DNA from: Achromobacter pestifer
Lineage (GTDB): Bacteria > Pseudomonadota > Gammaproteobacteria > Burkholderiales > Burkholderiaceae_B
Assembly: GCF_902859625.1 (NCBI RefSeq)
Contig: NZ_CADIJX010000001.1
Location: 1,488,001-1,552,000, forward strand
Direction of reading: 5' to 3'
Length of the DNA: 64,000 nucleotides
Shown: in pieces, positions 63,129 through 64,000 of the stretch
Layout of the letters: the number at the start of each line of letters is the position of its first letter
Position numbering within the stretch: the stretch's first letter is position 1
Translations under genes and position numbers: made by a program
Notes under the pieces: model-generated
Told to the model about the DNA's origin: nothing
Databases searched by the model: none
Seen by the model: only the letters and a program-made list of their open reading frames with translations

Positions 63129-63851
63129 CTAGCCGGCCAGGCCCACGGACATGCCGCCGCACACATACAGCAACTGCCCGGTGATGAAGCCGGCGCGCTT
63201 GTCCAGGAACATCGCGACGCTGTGCGCCACCTCGTCCGGCTTCCCTACCCGGCCCACGGGGATGGACGCTTCCAACGCCAGCGTCTTGGGCTGCCCCGGC
63301 GGATTCGACTGATTGAACAATTCAGTCGCGATCGGCCCTGGCGACACGGTGTTCACCGTGATCCCATCGGCGGCCAGCTCCAGCGCCCAGGTGCGCGTCA
63401 TGCCGGCCAGCCCCGCCTTGGATGCCCCGTAGACCGAACGCCCCCCCTTGCCCAAGGCCGCGCGGCTGCCGATGTTGACCACGCGCCCATAGCCCGCCTG
63501 CCGCATGCCCGGCAGCAGTGCCTGCATCAGCAGCACGGGTGCGGTGATGTTCAGGGCCATCGTGCGCTGCAAGTCCGCTTCGGACACGTCTTCGATATTG
63601 GCGACCTGGATCATCCCCGCGTTGTTGACCAGGTGCAGCACGGGCAATTCGGCCGCCAGCTCGCGCGCGGCCGAACGGGTCGCCTGCGCATCACCCAGGT
63701 CCACCGAACGGAAGGTCTCGCCGGGCAGGATCTCGTCGGGCGCCCGGCGGCTGAAATTGACGACCTGATAGCCGTCCGTGAGCAGACGCGCCACGATGGC
63801 GCGTCCTATGCCCCGGCTACCGCCGGTGACGAGAGCGATGGGAGCGTTCAT
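63129..63851 (-). CDS. SDR-family oxidoreductase
   Basis: A 240-residue NAD(P)-dependent short-chain dehydrogenase. The cofactor motif is TGGSRGIGRAIVARL, the NNAG motif is VNNAGMIQV, and the catalytic Ser is in RVVNIGSRAALG, with Tyr-Lys in YGASKAGLAG. The end TGQLLYVCGGMSVG is family-typical. The ATG at 63851 was chosen at MNAPIAL. It overlaps the upstream Bug-type gene stop by four bases (ATGA), so it is part of that operon and probably acts in the catabolic route fed by the transporter. The substrate is unknown. It is convergent with the GlxA-like gene. Confidence 0.92.
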   Translation of the reverse strand: MNAPIALVTGGSRGIGRAIVARLLTDGYQVVNFSRRAPDEILPGETFRSVDLGDAQATRSAARELAAELPVLHLVNNAGMIQVANIEDVSEADLQRTMALNITAPVLLMQALLPGMRQAGYGRVVNIGSRAALGKGGRSVYGASKAGLAGMTRTWALELAADGITVNTVSPGPIATELFNQSNPPGQPKTLALEASIPVGRVGKPDEVAHSVAMFLDKRAGFITGQLLYVCGGMSVGLAG

Positions 63852-64000
63852 TGCGCAGTGATTCCTTTGTCTTTGATGAGTCCGCCCCATTTCTTGCGCT
63901 CGTCGCGCTCGAAGGCGGCCAGGTCGTCACCGAAAAGCGTACCGGGTTTGGCGCCCATCGTGGCGAAGTTGGTGGCGATGACCTGGCTTTGCAAGCCGCT
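63848..64000 (-). CDS. Bug-family tripartite tricarboxylate transporter receptor (partial, C-terminus only)
   Basis: Only about 50 C-terminal codons are inside the window, reading ...QVIATNFATMGAKPGTLFGDD and then AFERDERKKWGGLIKDKG before ITAQ and the stop. The pattern (acidic helix with ERDERKKW, then IKDKG) is the usual end of Bug-type periplasmic receptors for tricarboxylate-transporter systems, abundant in Bordetella and Achromobacter. Its stop overlaps the SDR start by four bases. The gene continues beyond the right edge. Confidence 0.8.
   Translation of the reverse strand, partial: SGLQSQVIATNFATMGAKPGTLFGDDLAAFERDERKKWGGLIKDKGITAQ

Overview
The window looks like a chromosomal segment of a high-GC betaproteobacterium of the Alcaligenaceae, most likely Achromobacter or a close Bordetella relative. 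This is inferred from overall gene content: a Bug-type tricarboxylate-transporter receptor at the right edge, many LysR regulators each paired with a catabolic gene, a Burkholderiales-type general porin, a tRNA-Ala, and tightly overlapped metabolic operons. No phage, transposon, CRISPR array or rRNA was seen. The best foreign-DNA candidate is a lower-GC patch (about 7.3-8.6 kb) carrying a CDF-like transporter.

Layout. 1-9.5 kb: riboflavin synthase (cut by the window edge), aldehyde dehydrogenase with a GntR regulator, a LysR/aldo-keto reductase pair, a TetR/metallo-beta-lactamase-fold pair, a CDF-like transporter and exonuclease III. 9.6-13.1 kb: tRNA-Ala(CGC), then a bufferin-type copper-peptide operon (precursor bufA2, maturase bufB, partner bufC, DoxX protein) with an ECF sigma factor gene upstream. 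13.4-15.1 kb: a sodium:solute symporter behind a TPP riboswitch. 15.2-23.2 kb: an SDR and flavin monooxygenase pair, a porin, and a TetR gene whose palindromic operator recurs before marC and an LprI-domain gene. 23.3-29.1 kb: gamma-glutamyltransferase, then an amidase/MFS pair facing a LacI regulator.

29.1-39.5 kb: an eight-gene operon with overlapping ends. It encodes two DAO-type flavoproteins, a flavin/BFD subunit, a small [2Fe-2S] subunit and a complete Dpp/Opp-type ABC transporter core. A LysR gene diverges from it, and a solute-binding protein gene lies beyond. It probably imports an amino-acid or opine-like compound and oxidises it. 39.7-49.1 kb: methyltransferase, hutG with a LysR gene, etfBA, hutD, another DAO-type flavoprotein, and an NMT1/Tau-type ABC importer. 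49-64 kb: a repeat-bearing secreted protein translationally coupled to a LysR gene, a fused two-half ABC exporter, a penicillin-acylase-type hydrolase, and a second ABC exporter behind a leader with a short proline/arginine-rich peptide and alternative hairpins. These are followed by LysE/Lrp, an isonitrile-hydratase-like protein facing a GlxA-like regulator that seems C-terminally truncated, an SDR, and the partial Bug receptor.

The items most worth attention are the bufferin operon with its own ECF sigma factor, the leader-peptide architecture ahead of the ABC exporter at 58.3 kb, the TPP-riboswitch-controlled symporter, the shared TetR operator, and the dehydrogenase-plus-dipeptide-transporter operon.
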